DNA of 6,311 nt from Calditrichota bacterium (GCA_024278715.1 JAJRSN010000415.1:1-6311), one strand, 5' to 3'. Counted from the first letter of the stretch, positions 1 to 6,069 are shown. Program-made: numbers and translations. The notes: generated from the sequence alone by a model not told the origin.

Positions 1-584
1 CGCTCTTTTACATTCTGGATTTCAAGAACCTGCTGCTTTTCGGAAACGCTAAAATTGATCTGAGCTGCCACTAAATCGGCTAATTTATTGGGTTCTTCGG
101 TATTTAAAATCATTACCCGATGTTCATTGGTGAGGTAGGGAATGTAATCAACCACCTTCTGGAAAACATTTTTAATATTGTTCATTAAGGCTTCAACTTC
201 CATATCCGTTTCAAATATATCGGGCATTTGCTGCACCTTGCCGATAAAGAAGAGATCGGTTTGCAGCATTTCTATTAATTTAAAACGGTAAAGTCCTTGT
301 ACAATCACCTGCTCGCTTCCGTCGGGCATTTTAAACTTTTTCAGAATCATCGCCGCAGTGCCCCAAGTGTGCAAATCTTCCACTACCGGGTCTTCAACAC
401 GACCGTCGCGTTGAGCAATTAAACCGATTACCTTGGTACCCTCATCCAGATTATTAAGCAAGGCGAGCGATTTTTCACGCCCGACAGCCAGAGGCACCAC
501 CTGATGCGGGAAAACAACCGTGTTTCGTAACGGCATTATCGCCAGTTTTTCTATGCTCTCGGAAATGATTTTTATTTCAGACAC
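1..584 (-). CDS. lon: Lon protease, N-terminal part (partial, runs off left edge)
   Basis: ATP-dependent serine protease of the cytoplasm that degrades misfolded and regulatory proteins. Only the first 194 codons are here, all within the Lon substrate-binding N-terminal domain. The AAA+ and Ser-Lys protease domains lie beyond the left edge. The clearest signature is LAIMPLRNTVVFP at residues 14-26, the conserved opening of this domain, followed by a body typical of the family (for example LIAQRDG and the segment ending VIVQGLYRFKLIE). The start is GTG at 584-582. An in-frame TAG at 599-597 excludes any longer start, and AGGAG at 598-594 lies 9 bases upstream of the GTG. The gene is divergent from glgP. 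The family assignment comes from motif recognition. Stand-alone Lon N-domain proteins also exist, and the missing part would settle that, but the sequence looks like full Lon. Confidence 0.9.
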   Translation of the reverse strand, partial: MSEIKIISESIEKLAIMPLRNTVVFPHQVVPLAVGREKSLALLNNLDEGTKVIGLIAQRDGRVEDPVVEDLHTWGTAAMILKKFKMPDGSEQVIVQGLYRFKLIEMLQTDLFFIGKVQQMPDIFETDMEVEALMNNIKNVFQKVVDYIPYLTNEHRVMILNTEEPNKLADLVAAQINFSVSEKQQVLEIQNVKE

Positions 585-593
585 TTTATCCCA

Positions 594-598
594 CTCCT
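594..598 (-). promoter_or_regulatory. Ribosome binding site of lon (decides GTG start)
   Basis: AGGAG on the minus strand, 9 bases before the GTG at 584-582. An in-frame TAG overlaps this site (599-597), so translation cannot begin further upstream. The only other nearby choice is ATG at codon 17, which would cut into the conserved LAIMPLRN block. Confidence 0.75.
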
Positions 599-691
599 AT
601 TTTGTTTTATGTTCGTTTCATTTTTTTACAAATATTATGCCATATATTTAATAGAGATGTTTATACGGACTACCTTCAGTATAAACAAAGG

Positions 692-719
692 ATTATGGTT
701 GATACCGAGTCAACGGCAA
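692..719 (-). promoter_or_regulatory. Candidate lon promoter
   Basis: On the minus strand, TTGCCG (719-714), a 16-base spacer and CATAAT (697-692) resemble a sigma-70 -35/-10 pair about 108 bases upstream of the lon GTG. The match is partial and the region is AT-rich, so chance hits are likely. Other -10-like hexamers lie closer to the gene (a second CATAAT near 639) but lack a good -35. Confidence 0.22.
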
Positions 720-771
720 AATTAAGAAGAATGTTCGATAGCCGCCCGTTTGAAACATCATTCTGCCAATC

Positions 772-786
772 TGACAAAGCTTGTCA
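772..786. promoter_or_regulatory. 15-bp palindrome in the lon/glgP divergent region
   Basis: TGACAA-AGC-TTGTCA: two perfect 6-base inverted arms around a 3-base centre, near the middle of the divergent intergenic region and upstream of both candidate promoters. The compact symmetry suits a dimeric regulator's operator, and lon is commonly stress-controlled, but no specific regulator can be named from this sequence. The rest of the 585-941 gap holds no convincing gene. Confidence 0.35.
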
Positions 787-866
787 TTTTAACAGTTTTA
801 TTTTCGTTAATATTCCATGAATTGTTAGAATAATCGTAATATCCCCTCCTGCCCTTAATTTTTAAT

Positions 867-895
867 TTGCAGAATTAAAATCCATTTGCTATTTT
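867..895 (+). promoter_or_regulatory. glgP: Candidate glgP promoter
   Basis: TTGCAG (867-872), a 17-base spacer and TATTTT (890-895) form a sigma-70-like pair that ends 46 bases before the glgP ATG. Spacing is ideal and each hexamer matches the consensus at four positions. It is the best candidate in the gap, but it is not proven. Confidence 0.35.
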
Positions 896-928
896 GCGTA
901 ATCCGTAACTCAAATTAGAGTGCATAAA

Positions 929-934
929 AAGGAG
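929..934 (+). promoter_or_regulatory. Ribosome binding site of glgP
   Basis: AAGGAG ending 7 bases before the ATG at 942. It is a strong, well-spaced Shine-Dalgarno site that supports the chosen start. Confidence 0.8.
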
Positions 935-941
935 ATATTGA

Positions 942-3485
942 ATGAAGGAACATCGTATTATCGCCGAATCGCTACAGGCATTACAGGCATTGAGTAAAAA
1001 TCTCTGGTACAGTTGGCATAGCGATGCGCAACAACTATTCGAAGAAATCGATCCGCAATTATGGAATTTAGTGGAGAGAAACCCTGTCGCATTTTTACAG
1101 GATGTTGATAGTTCAAAACTGGAAAAAGTTGCCGCCGATGAATCCTATCTGAATAGATTAAATAAAGTTTACCAGGAATTTACTGACTATCTGGCACTGA
1201 ACAAAACCCCGTTTAACGAAAGCTTCCCCGAACTGTCCGATCATGTTGTGGCGTATTTTTCCGCCGAATTTGGCGTGCACGAATCATTGCCCAATTATGC
1301 CGGAGGATTAGGGATTTTAGCCGGCGATCACTCCAAATCCGCGAGCGATCTCGGGCTTCCTTTGGTAGCCGTGGGTCTTTTTTACAAACACGCTTATTTT
1401 TCGCAGGAAATTGATGCGGACGGCAATCAAATAGAGAAATATGAAGCGTTAAATCCGAATCGCCTGCCGCTGAGTCTTGTGACCGACTCCGAGGGCAAGC
1501 CGCTTCTTGTTTCTGTTTTTTTAAAAGATCGCGACGTTTTTATTAAAATATGGAAAGCCGAAATCGGTCGTAATCTGATGTTCCTGTTAGACAGCGACGT
1601 GGAACAAAATTCCGAGGCTGACCGCAATATCACAAGCGCGCTTTACGGCGGTTCTCGCGAAACGCGAATTAAGCAGGAAATCATTATCGGAATCGGAGGA
1701 GTTCGCGCTTTAAGAGCGATGAACATCGATCCTTCGGTTGTCCACATGAACGAAGGGCACTCGGCTTTTTCGGGATTGGAACGGCTGCGGGAATTGATAG
1801 AAAAGGGAATGTCCTTTGAAAACGCGATTGAATTTGTGCGTAACACCTCGCTGTTCACAACCCATACGCCCATTCCCGCCGGAAACGAAGCCTTTGAATT
1901 TGATTTGATTCGCGACTATTTTGAGCCGTTTTGGAAACAGCTTTCTTTAAGCGAAGAACAATTCTTTGATCTTGGTCGCAATGTAAACGAGCATCAACAC
2001 GAAAATTTTTCGTTAACCGTGCTTGCCTTAAATCTTTCCAGTATGGCTAACGGAGTGAGTAAAATTCACGGTCAGGTTTCCAGAGCCATGTGGAAACACA
2101 ATTACCCCGGAATTCCCGAACCCGAGGTTCCGATCGGTCATATCACGAACGGCATTCATACCGAAACGTGGATACACCCGCTAATGATCGAATTAATAGA
2201 AGAATACCTTGGGAAGGATTGGCGCAATCATTTGCGGGATCCCGAGTACTGGAACCGGATAGACAGCATTCCCGATGACGTTTTCTGGCAAACCATGCAA
2301 AATATGAGAAAAGCCATGGCTGATTTTCTGCGGGCGCAGTACGTAAAGCGATTAAATCGTTATCAGGACATAAAACACAATCTGCCGGCTCCGGAGGAGA
2401 TTTTAAATCCCGAAATTTTAACCATCGGATTTGCCCGACGTTTTGCGCCTTACAAACGAGCCACCCTAATTTTCAGAGATCCGGATCGTCTGAAAAGAAT
2501 TTTGAATAATCCGGAACGTCCGATGCAAATCTTGTTTGCCGGAAAAGCCCATCCGCATAATGACGCCGGTAAAAAGCTTATCCGAACCATAAACCATTTT
2601 GCCAAAGAAGAAGGTTTTCGCGGAAAAATCGTTTTTATCGAAGGTTACTCCATGAATATTTCCCGCGCCCTCATTTCCGGATGCGATGTCTGGCTGAATA
2701 ATCCGCGGCGTCCGTTAGAGGCAAGCGGTACGTCCGGTCAAAAAGTTCCCGTTAACGGCGGCGTCAATCTTTCTGTTTTGGACGGCTGGTGGCCCGAAGC
2801 TTTTAACGGTAAAAACGGCTGGGCTATCGGAGGCGAAGTCGAATATCCGAATCCCGAAGTTCAGGATCGAAAGGACGCGGAATCGCTTTACGAGATTTTG
2901 GAGAATGAAGTCGTTCCGTCTTTTTATGACAGGGGGAGCGACGGAATCCCGCATCGCTGGGTAGCCATTGCCAAAGAATCGTTTAAGACCATTATTCACC
3001 AGTTTAGCACACATCGCATGGTTTGGGAATATACCGAAAAGTACTATGTTCCAGGAATGAAGCAGGGCGAGCGGTTAAAAAAGAATAATTTTCAGGGTCT
3101 GGAAAAACATATTCAATGGATAAATTCGGTGCGTTCCAAATGGCAGAATATCAGAATGCACTTGCTTGCCAACGGCGATGAAAACCGGATTTTTAGCGCG
3201 GGCGAAGAACGGGAGATCAATGTAATAGTCTATCTGGACGGATTAAAACCGGACGATGTGGCGGTGGAACTGATAATGGAGCGGCAGGATGCTTTGACCC
3301 GCTTTCAGAACATGGAAATTTTTACCATGCCGCTGATTAAAAATGTTGATAAGGAAACCTATCAATTCGGCTTAAAGGTAAAGGCAAAAACCGACGGCGC
3401 CTATCGTTTTGATTGTCGGATTGTGCCGAATAATCCTAATTTACTCCACAAGCACGACACGCATTTAATAATGTGGCTGGATTAA
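942..3485 (+). CDS. glgP: Alpha-glucan (glycogen/maltodextrin) phosphorylase, DUF3417-type
   Basis: Cytoplasmic GT35 enzyme that phosphorolyses α-1,4-glucans such as glycogen or maltodextrin to glucose-1-phosphate. The 847 residues suit the shorter bacterial/archaeal branch with an N-terminal DUF3417 domain (about residues 8-95, with NLWYSWHSDAQ). The catalytic body follows. It shows AYFSAEFGVHESLPNYAGGL from 104, VHMNEGHSAF at 267-276, FTTHTPIPAGN at 305-315, HITNGIHTETW at 400-410, GFARRFAPYKR at 496-506, EGYSMNISRA from 567 and the pyridoxal-phosphate site EASGTSGQKVPVNGG, with K601 as the predicted Schiff-base lysine. The last ~110 residues are a β-rich tail. GGAG at 931-934 lies 7 bases before the ATG. 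The frame is intact and complete. It stands alone: no other glycogen gene is in the window, and lon is divergent. Substrate preference (glycogen or maltodextrin) cannot be decided from sequence. Confidence 0.96.
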   Translation: MKEHRIIAESLQALQALSKNLWYSWHSDAQQLFEEIDPQLWNLVERNPVAFLQDVDSSKLEKVAADESYLNRLNKVYQEFTDYLALNKTPFNESFPELSDHVVAYFSAEFGVHESLPNYAGGLGILAGDHSKSASDLGLPLVAVGLFYKHAYFSQEIDADGNQIEKYEALNPNRLPLSLVTDSEGKPLLVSVFLKDRDVFIKIWKAEIGRNLMFLLDSDVEQNSEADRNITSALYGGSRETRIKQEIIIGIGGVRALRAMNIDPSVVHMNEGHSAFSGLERLRELIEKGMSFENAIEFVRNTSLFTTHTPIPAGNEAFEFDLIRDYFEPFWKQLSLSEEQFFDLGRNVNEHQHENFSLTVLALNLSSMANGVSKIHGQVSRAMWKHNYPGIPEPEVPIGHITNGIHTETWIHPLMIELIEEYLGKDWRNHLRDPEYWNRIDSIPDDVFWQTMQNMRKAMADFLRAQYVKRLNRYQDIKHNLPAPEEILNPEILTIGFARRFAPYKRATLIFRDPDRLKRILNNPERPMQILFAGKAHPHNDAGKKLIRTINHFAKEEGFRGKIVFIEGYSMNISRALISGCDVWLNNPRRPLEASGTSGQKVPVNGGVNLSVLDGWWPEAFNGKNGWAIGGEVEYPNPEVQDRKDAESLYEILENEVVPSFYDRGSDGIPHRWVAIAKESFKTIIHQFSTHRMVWEYTEKYYVPGMKQGERLKKNNFQGLEKHIQWINSVRSKWQNIRMHLLANGDENRIFSAGEEREINVIVYLDGLKPDDVAVELIMERQDALTRFQNMEIFTMPLIKNVDKETYQFGLKVKAKTDGAYRFDCRIVPNNPNLLHKHDTHLIMWLD

Positions 3486-3505
3486 AAAAAGAGCCTGGCG
3501 GCAGG
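3484..3505 (-). terminator. Weak intrinsic terminator candidate, minus-strand direction
   Basis: Read on the minus strand, a 4-bp stem CCTG/CAGG (3505-3502 with 3497-3494, loop of 4) is followed after two or three bases by a run of seven T (3490-3484). It overlaps the glgP stop codon and could stop leftward transcripts before they run antisense through glgP. The stem is short for an intrinsic terminator, so the call is weak. Confidence 0.25.
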
Positions 3506-3516
3506 AATCGGAAAGC

Positions 3517-3539
3517 CTAAGTTTAGCTGTCTAACTTAG
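3517..3539 (+). other. Hairpin 3' of glgP
   Basis: CTAAGTT (3517-3523) and AACTTAG (3533-3539) form a perfect 7-bp stem with a 9-base loop, 31 bases past the glgP stop. No T-run follows, so it is not a standard intrinsic terminator. It could protect the mRNA 3' end or assist termination. Confidence 0.4.
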
Positions 3540-3555
3540 AGGAAAACATGGGTTT

Positions 3556-3763
3556 CAGAGAGCAGAGAGCAGAATGCCGTGCGTAAAAAGTGACGCGTAA
3601 CGAGTGACAAGTAAAATTTAAGATTAAAGTTCTTTCAAGATTAAAGATAAAAGCGACAAGTGATATAGTAACAAGTAACCATTGACAAGAACGTGACTTG
3701 TAGTTTGGAGAGGCACGCTTAACGATTATACCCTTAACACTTAACGAATAACCTATTTAACGA
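3556..3763. repeat. Degenerate heptanucleotide repeat mosaic (several families)
   Basis: This gene-free stretch is largely composed of 7-base units. CAGAGAG occurs twice in tandem plus a part unit (3556-3573). A GTRACRA-like family fills 3583-3617 as five consecutive units, for example GTAACGA and GTGACAA. GATTAAA and GATAAAA sit at 3639-3652, followed by GCGACAA and GTGATAT at 3653-3666. These later units are in the same 7-base phase as the first five. More GTAACNA units follow after one extra base (3668-3688), then GTGACTT and GTAGTTT (3693-3706). A TTAACGA family appears at 3719, 3734, 3741 and 3757. It resembles the short tandemly repeated repetitive sequences known from cyanobacteria. 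No coding frame is credible here. Confidence 0.7.
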
Positions 3764-3786
3764 CGACGGATTAAATGTCAATAACT

Positions 3787-3821
3787 CATTACGCATTACG
3801 CATTACGCATTACGCATTACG
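3787..3821. repeat. Perfect tandem repeat, 5 x CATTACG
   Basis: Exactly five uninterrupted copies of the 7-mer CATTACG (35 bases), just 3' of the minus-strand membrane-protein frame. It is the least decayed member of the heptamer cluster downstream of glgP. Such tracts change copy number by slippage. Confidence 0.95.
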
Positions 3822-3838
3822 ATAATCTGAGATACCGC

Positions 3839-4177
3839 TTAACGCTTTTTGGAAAAACGAATGTAATAATTTCCGATAATCAGAGCGGCTGCGCCAAACA
3901 AGAATAAAACAATTAGCAGAAATTTTATGGGCTCTGAGGTTATTTCCGAGATCGGGAGCAAAAGTGGATTTGTCCTGGCAATATCCGATTGAACCAATAC
4001 ATAAAAAACAACAGAAATGACGATAACGAAAAATCCTAAAATAGAATCTAAATATCCGATTCTTCGAAAATTCCCGATTTCGTTTTTTAAAGATTTATTT
4101 TTTATTCTCTTTACAAAGAAGTAGGAGATAAAAAAGAAGATTAAAATAACCGGATATATCAATCCCCAGCCAAACAA
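3839..4177 (-). CDS. Small three-helix membrane protein, unknown function; 5' end doubtful
   Basis: Not recognised as a named family. The 112-codon frame encodes three hydrophobic segments, at about residues 5-22, 44-62 and 85-106. A basic loop (KRIKNKSLKNE and FRR) lies between the first two and a basic tail (RFSKKR) closes the protein. By the positive-inside rule the first loop and C-terminus face the cytoplasm. This ordered pattern argues for a real protein. The start is the weak point. The first usable codon is TTG at 4177-4175, directly after an in-frame TAG, with no clear Shine-Dalgarno, and the frame has no ATG at all. An ATG at 4191-4189 with a GAGAAG upstream is out of frame and stops after ten codons. 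A single base change in length near 4178-4188 would join the two. It is either TTG-started, 5'-truncated or frameshifted. The 3' end abuts the heptamer repeats. Confidence 0.45.
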   Translation of the reverse strand: MFGWGLIYPVILIFFFISYFFVKRIKNKSLKNEIGNFRRIGYLDSILGFFVIVISVVFYVLVQSDIARTNPLLLPISEITSEPIKFLLIVLFLFGAAALIIGNYYIRFSKKR

Positions 4178-4403
4178 CTAAATGCAAACATTTTAATTCT
4201 TCTCAAAAATATTCGGAGAATGTTTAAATTTCTGTGAGAATTATAATCCTAAAATTAGTTTAATTAAGATGGACCAAATTTGTTTATGATGTACGTTTCT
4301 CACTAATTATTATTTTTTATGGTACAATCTCTAACTTCGCGTTTAGCAAAATAACTAAAAAACCGCGCAAGGAATACGACAATAACAGATTCTCCGCCGA
4401 GTG

Positions 4404-4483
4404 CAACGCAGGTATTAAATATCTGAGCTCGGGTTATCGTAATTTGACAGTCTGTTTATGTGCGCGCTCGATATTTAGTAGCT
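4404..4483. repeat. Palindromic repeat element, copy 1 (80 bp)
   Basis: First of two copies. It aligns without gaps to 5212-5291, with 64 of 80 positions identical and the same orientation. Its ends are inverted repeats: GGTATTAAATATCTGAGC at 4411-4428 pairs with the segment at about 4466-4482, with two mismatches (one a G-U wobble) and one bulged base, enclosing about 37 bases. It lies 27 bases past the toxin stop codon. The arms are more conserved than the loop, suggesting the hairpin is the selected or mobile part. No transposase is nearby. A MITE-like element, a REP-like element or a recombination site are the main alternatives. The rest of the gene-free stretch 4178-4403 is AT-rich and I see no gene in it. 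Confidence 0.85.
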
Positions 4484-4510
4484 AATCTTGTCAGGCAATG
4501 TTCTAAATTC

Positions 4511-4843
4511 TTAAGTTCGAATAATTTCCATTATTCTCTCAACAACTTCTTTAATCTTCTCTCTTTTGAGATTACCAACTCTATAAAGAACGATATGGCT
4601 ATCTGCTGTAAAAATACGATTGGGTCTTATGTTGCTTTGCCTCTTTAAACTGCCTTCGGAAAAATCTTGCTCATTCAGTTGGATTGCATAGTTATCTTTA
4701 ATAGATTGACTTATTATCTGACAAAGAATTATATCATCACCTTCTAATGATGAAATCACTAACGCAGGACGCTTTTTGAAATAGGTTAAATCAGAGAAAG
4801 GAAAAGGAACAACAACTATGTCGCCTTTTACAAATCCTGCCAT
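4511..4843 (-). CDS. MazF/PemK-family toxin (type II toxin-antitoxin)
   Basis: A 110-residue protein of the MazF/PemK superfamily, whose members are mostly sequence-specific endoribonucleases that cut mRNA and arrest growth when not bound by antitoxin. The diagnostic N-terminus is present: KGDIVVVPFPFSDL at 6-19, then KKRPALVIS at 23-31, with R25 at the position of the usual catalytic arginine. In ILCQIIS (39-45), S45 stands about where MazF proteins carry the second catalytic Thr/Ser. The C-terminal half, with LKRQSNIRPNRIFT (66-79) and a final helix, is also typical. Length is normal and the frame intact. ATG at 4843 lies inside the antitoxin gene, overlapping its end by 16 bases, and a GAGGA Shine-Dalgarno sits in the antitoxin's Glu-Glu codons. 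Translation is therefore probably coupled. RNase activity and target are inferred from the family. Confidence 0.9.
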   Translation of the reverse strand: MAGFVKGDIVVVPFPFSDLTYFKKRPALVISSLEGDDIILCQIISQSIKDNYAIQLNEQDFSEGSLKRQSNIRPNRIFTADSHIVLYRVGNLKREKIKEVVERIMEIIRT

Positions 4844-5022
4844 GCTTCATCTTCCTCGGGTCTCATCCAATCCTTCTTTAGCACAGATTCACTGATAATA
4901 GCTGTTTCTAATCTTTTATAAGCATTTTTTGATTTTAGAAAATGTACAAAGTCCAATACTTCGTCAAGCAAATGCTCAGGAACCTGTTCAAGTTCATTTA
5001 TTAATAGTTCTTTTTTGTCCAT
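4828..5022 (-). CDS. DUF2281-like antitoxin partner of the MazF-type toxin
   Basis: A 64-residue acidic protein that very likely binds and neutralises the downstream toxin and represses the pair's promoter. The N-terminal helix LLINELEQVPEHLLDEVLDF (6-25) followed by VHFLKSK (26-32) is the signature of the DUF2281 group found beside MazF/PemK or PIN toxins. The tail ISESVLKKDWMRPEEDEAWQDL (43-64) is the acidic, probably flexible toxin-binding end. The start chosen is ATG at 5022-5020, because GAGG (5032-5029) lies 6 bases before it. The ATG three bases upstream and a TTG at 5034 are also in frame, but are too close to or overlap that site. No separate DNA-binding fold is obvious, which is usual for this group. 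The antitoxin-first order and overlap define the operon. Confidence 0.82.
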   Translation of the reverse strand: MDKKELLINELEQVPEHLLDEVLDFVHFLKSKNAYKRLETAIISESVLKKDWMRPEEDEAWQDL

Positions 5023-5028
5023 CATTAT

Positions 5029-5032
5029 CCTC
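5029..5032 (-). promoter_or_regulatory. Ribosome binding site of the antitoxin (decides start)
   Basis: GAGG on the minus strand. Spacing is 6 bases to the ATG at 5022 and only 3 bases to the ATG at 5025, and it overlaps the TTG-initiated extension from 5034. This favours the 64-residue protein. Confidence 0.6.
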
Positions 5033-5040
5033 AAATAAAT

Positions 5041-5070
5041 ATTTTACACAACATTAAACATATAAAATGT
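5041..5070 (-). promoter_or_regulatory. Candidate TA promoter/operator
   Basis: On the minus strand, TAAAAT (5046-5041) is a plausible -10 element 19 bases before the antitoxin start. Just upstream, ACATT (5051-5055 on the plus strand) and AATGT (5066-5070) form an inverted repeat with a 10-base spacer, overlapping where a -35 would be. That is where autoregulated toxin-antitoxin operons usually carry an operator. There is no good -35 hexamer, and the region is AT-rich, so this is tentative. Confidence 0.28.
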
Positions 5071-5211
5071 AATTTATCTGATTGATTCTTTTGATTAACG
5101 ACCGGCACTTTACCGGCGCGAGCACAGCGATAAATTCTACTCAACCCTAAAATCGACGTGTGTTTTCATCGGATTGCAAGAGCTTTTTGAACTAAGCCGC
5201 AAAGCATCATC

Positions 5212-5291
5212 CAACACCGGTATTAAATATCGGAGCTCGCGTTATCGCAATTTGCTGGTCTGATTTTGCATACGCTCGATATTTAATACCT
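5212..5291. repeat. Palindromic repeat element, copy 2 (80 bp)
   Basis: Second copy of the element at 4404-4483, 808 bases away in the same orientation. Its terminal inverted repeats are nearly perfect: GGTATTAAATATCGGAGC (5219-5236) against GCTCGATATTTAATACC (5274-5290). This gives a 14-bp stem, one bulged G and three more pairs, around a 37-base middle. It lies 40 bases past the stop codon of the secreted β-rich protein gene. No flanking target-site duplication is obvious. The neighbouring 5092-5211 is locally GC-richer than the TA promoter region and contains ACCGGC twice, but I see no gene there. Confidence 0.88.
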
Positions 5292-5331
5292 TATTTTGTT
5301 TTGTTCATTTCGTGATAATATTATAAGACAT

Positions 5332-6069
5332 TTATTTATGATAGACCATACCCAATTTTAGATAATATGGAATAATGCCAATATCTCCAAACATAAAGAT
5401 GCCGAAATCGTTTGGAGTATAATTAATACCGCCGTTTATATAAATAGTATAGGATTTGCTTATAGTGTAACCAGCCAGTATCCCTGCCATAAGACGGTTG
5501 GCTGGAGTAGAATACCACCCATCTTTCGGACCATCTATCATTTCATCTGCCCAAATGCCGGTAGGATATCTGTCTTTAAATGAGTCTTTCACATAATTGG
5601 AATGGGTAATATGAGTTAACAAAGTTGGTTTCCACGCAAAATCAAATACAGCAAACCAATTTTCTGAATAAAAACCAGGTAAAAAATTCAGCTTAAAACC
5701 CCAGGCGATAAAATTCCCGTTTACATTTTCATTTGTAGCGATAGATGTAAAAAGACCGCCCACCAAACCATATTTTCCACGTTCAACCAATTTTACAGAT
5801 CCACCGAAGCCAAATTGGAAAGAATCGAACTCTTTAAGTAAAAATAACGGCGTTTTAACAAGGCTATGAATGAGTAGGGATTTTCCAGCGATTACATTAT
5901 CTATACGATAATGGTAGCCACCTTCGACTACAAAGGCAGGATCCATTGACGCTTCAAAACTAAAATTTTGACGGGAGCCAGTATTTGGATGAAATATTAT
6001 CTGAGCATAAGAACTTTCATAAAAGATGAAAAAAATAATCATTAAATTAATAACTAACGATCGTTTCAT
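5332..6069 (-). CDS. Secreted, probably outer-membrane β-rich protein of unknown function
   Basis: A 245-residue protein with a clear Sec signal peptide: basic MKR, a hydrophobic core at about 5-17, and a likely cleavage after Ala22 (ESSYA|Q). The mature part is rich in aromatic and glycine residues in alternating, β-strand-like stretches, such as FQFGFGGSVKLVERG, YGLVGGLFTS, FIAWGFKLNFLPG and a C-terminal YYLKLGMVYHK. There is no further membrane helix. This suits a small outer-membrane β-barrel, but the terminal residue is Lys and not the classical Phe, so a periplasmic β-protein is possible. I do not recognise the family. ATG at 6069 has AAAGGA (6082-6077) 7 bases upstream. It overlaps the TGA of the preceding hydrolase gene (ATGA), so the two are probably one operon. 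The palindromic repeat follows its stop. Confidence 0.75.
   Translation of the reverse strand: MKRSLVINLMIIFFIFYESSYAQIIFHPNTGSRQNFSFEASMDPAFVVEGGYHYRIDNVIAGKSLLIHSLVKTPLFLLKEFDSFQFGFGGSVKLVERGKYGLVGGLFTSIATNENVNGNFIAWGFKLNFLPGFYSENWFAVFDFAWKPTLLTHITHSNYVKDSFKDRYPTGIWADEMIDGPKDGWYSTPANRLMAGILAGYTISKSYTIYINGGINYTPNDFGIFMFGDIGIIPYYLKLGMVYHK

Noticed and set aside
772..786. CIRCE/HrcA operator or sigma-54 promoter near lon
   Set aside because: The palindrome does not match the 9-base arms TTAGCACTC of CIRCE. The minus-strand TTGGCAG nearby has no GC dinucleotide at the right distance for a sigma-54 -12 element.
602..820. 72-codon plus-strand frame in the lon/glgP gap
   Set aside because: No Shine-Dalgarno, no recognisable composition or domain, and it covers the promoter region of lon. 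It is most likely chance.
1427..3014. Minus-strand frames of 68-99 codons inside glgP
   Set aside because: They are antisense shadows of a strongly conserved coding sequence, with no ribosome sites or domain signals.
3517..3539. Intrinsic terminator of glgP
   Set aside because: The hairpin has an AT-rich 7-bp stem and no following T-run, so it was kept only as a hairpin.
3556..3821. CRISPR array
   Set aside because: The repeat units are 7 bases, in direct tandem and without unique spacers.
4404..4483. Reading the palindromic repeats as standard integron attC sites
   Set aside because: Beside copy 2 the minus strand reads GTTGGAT, which fits GTTRRRY, but copy 1 has GTTGCAC, which does not. 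No complementary RYYYAAC box stands at the other end of either copy, and the 14-bp uninterrupted stem is unlike attC. A covariance search with the attC model would decide.
4460..4648. 62-codon plus-strand frame across the repeat and the toxin gene
   Set aside because: It is antisense to the well-supported toxin and begins inside the palindromic repeat.
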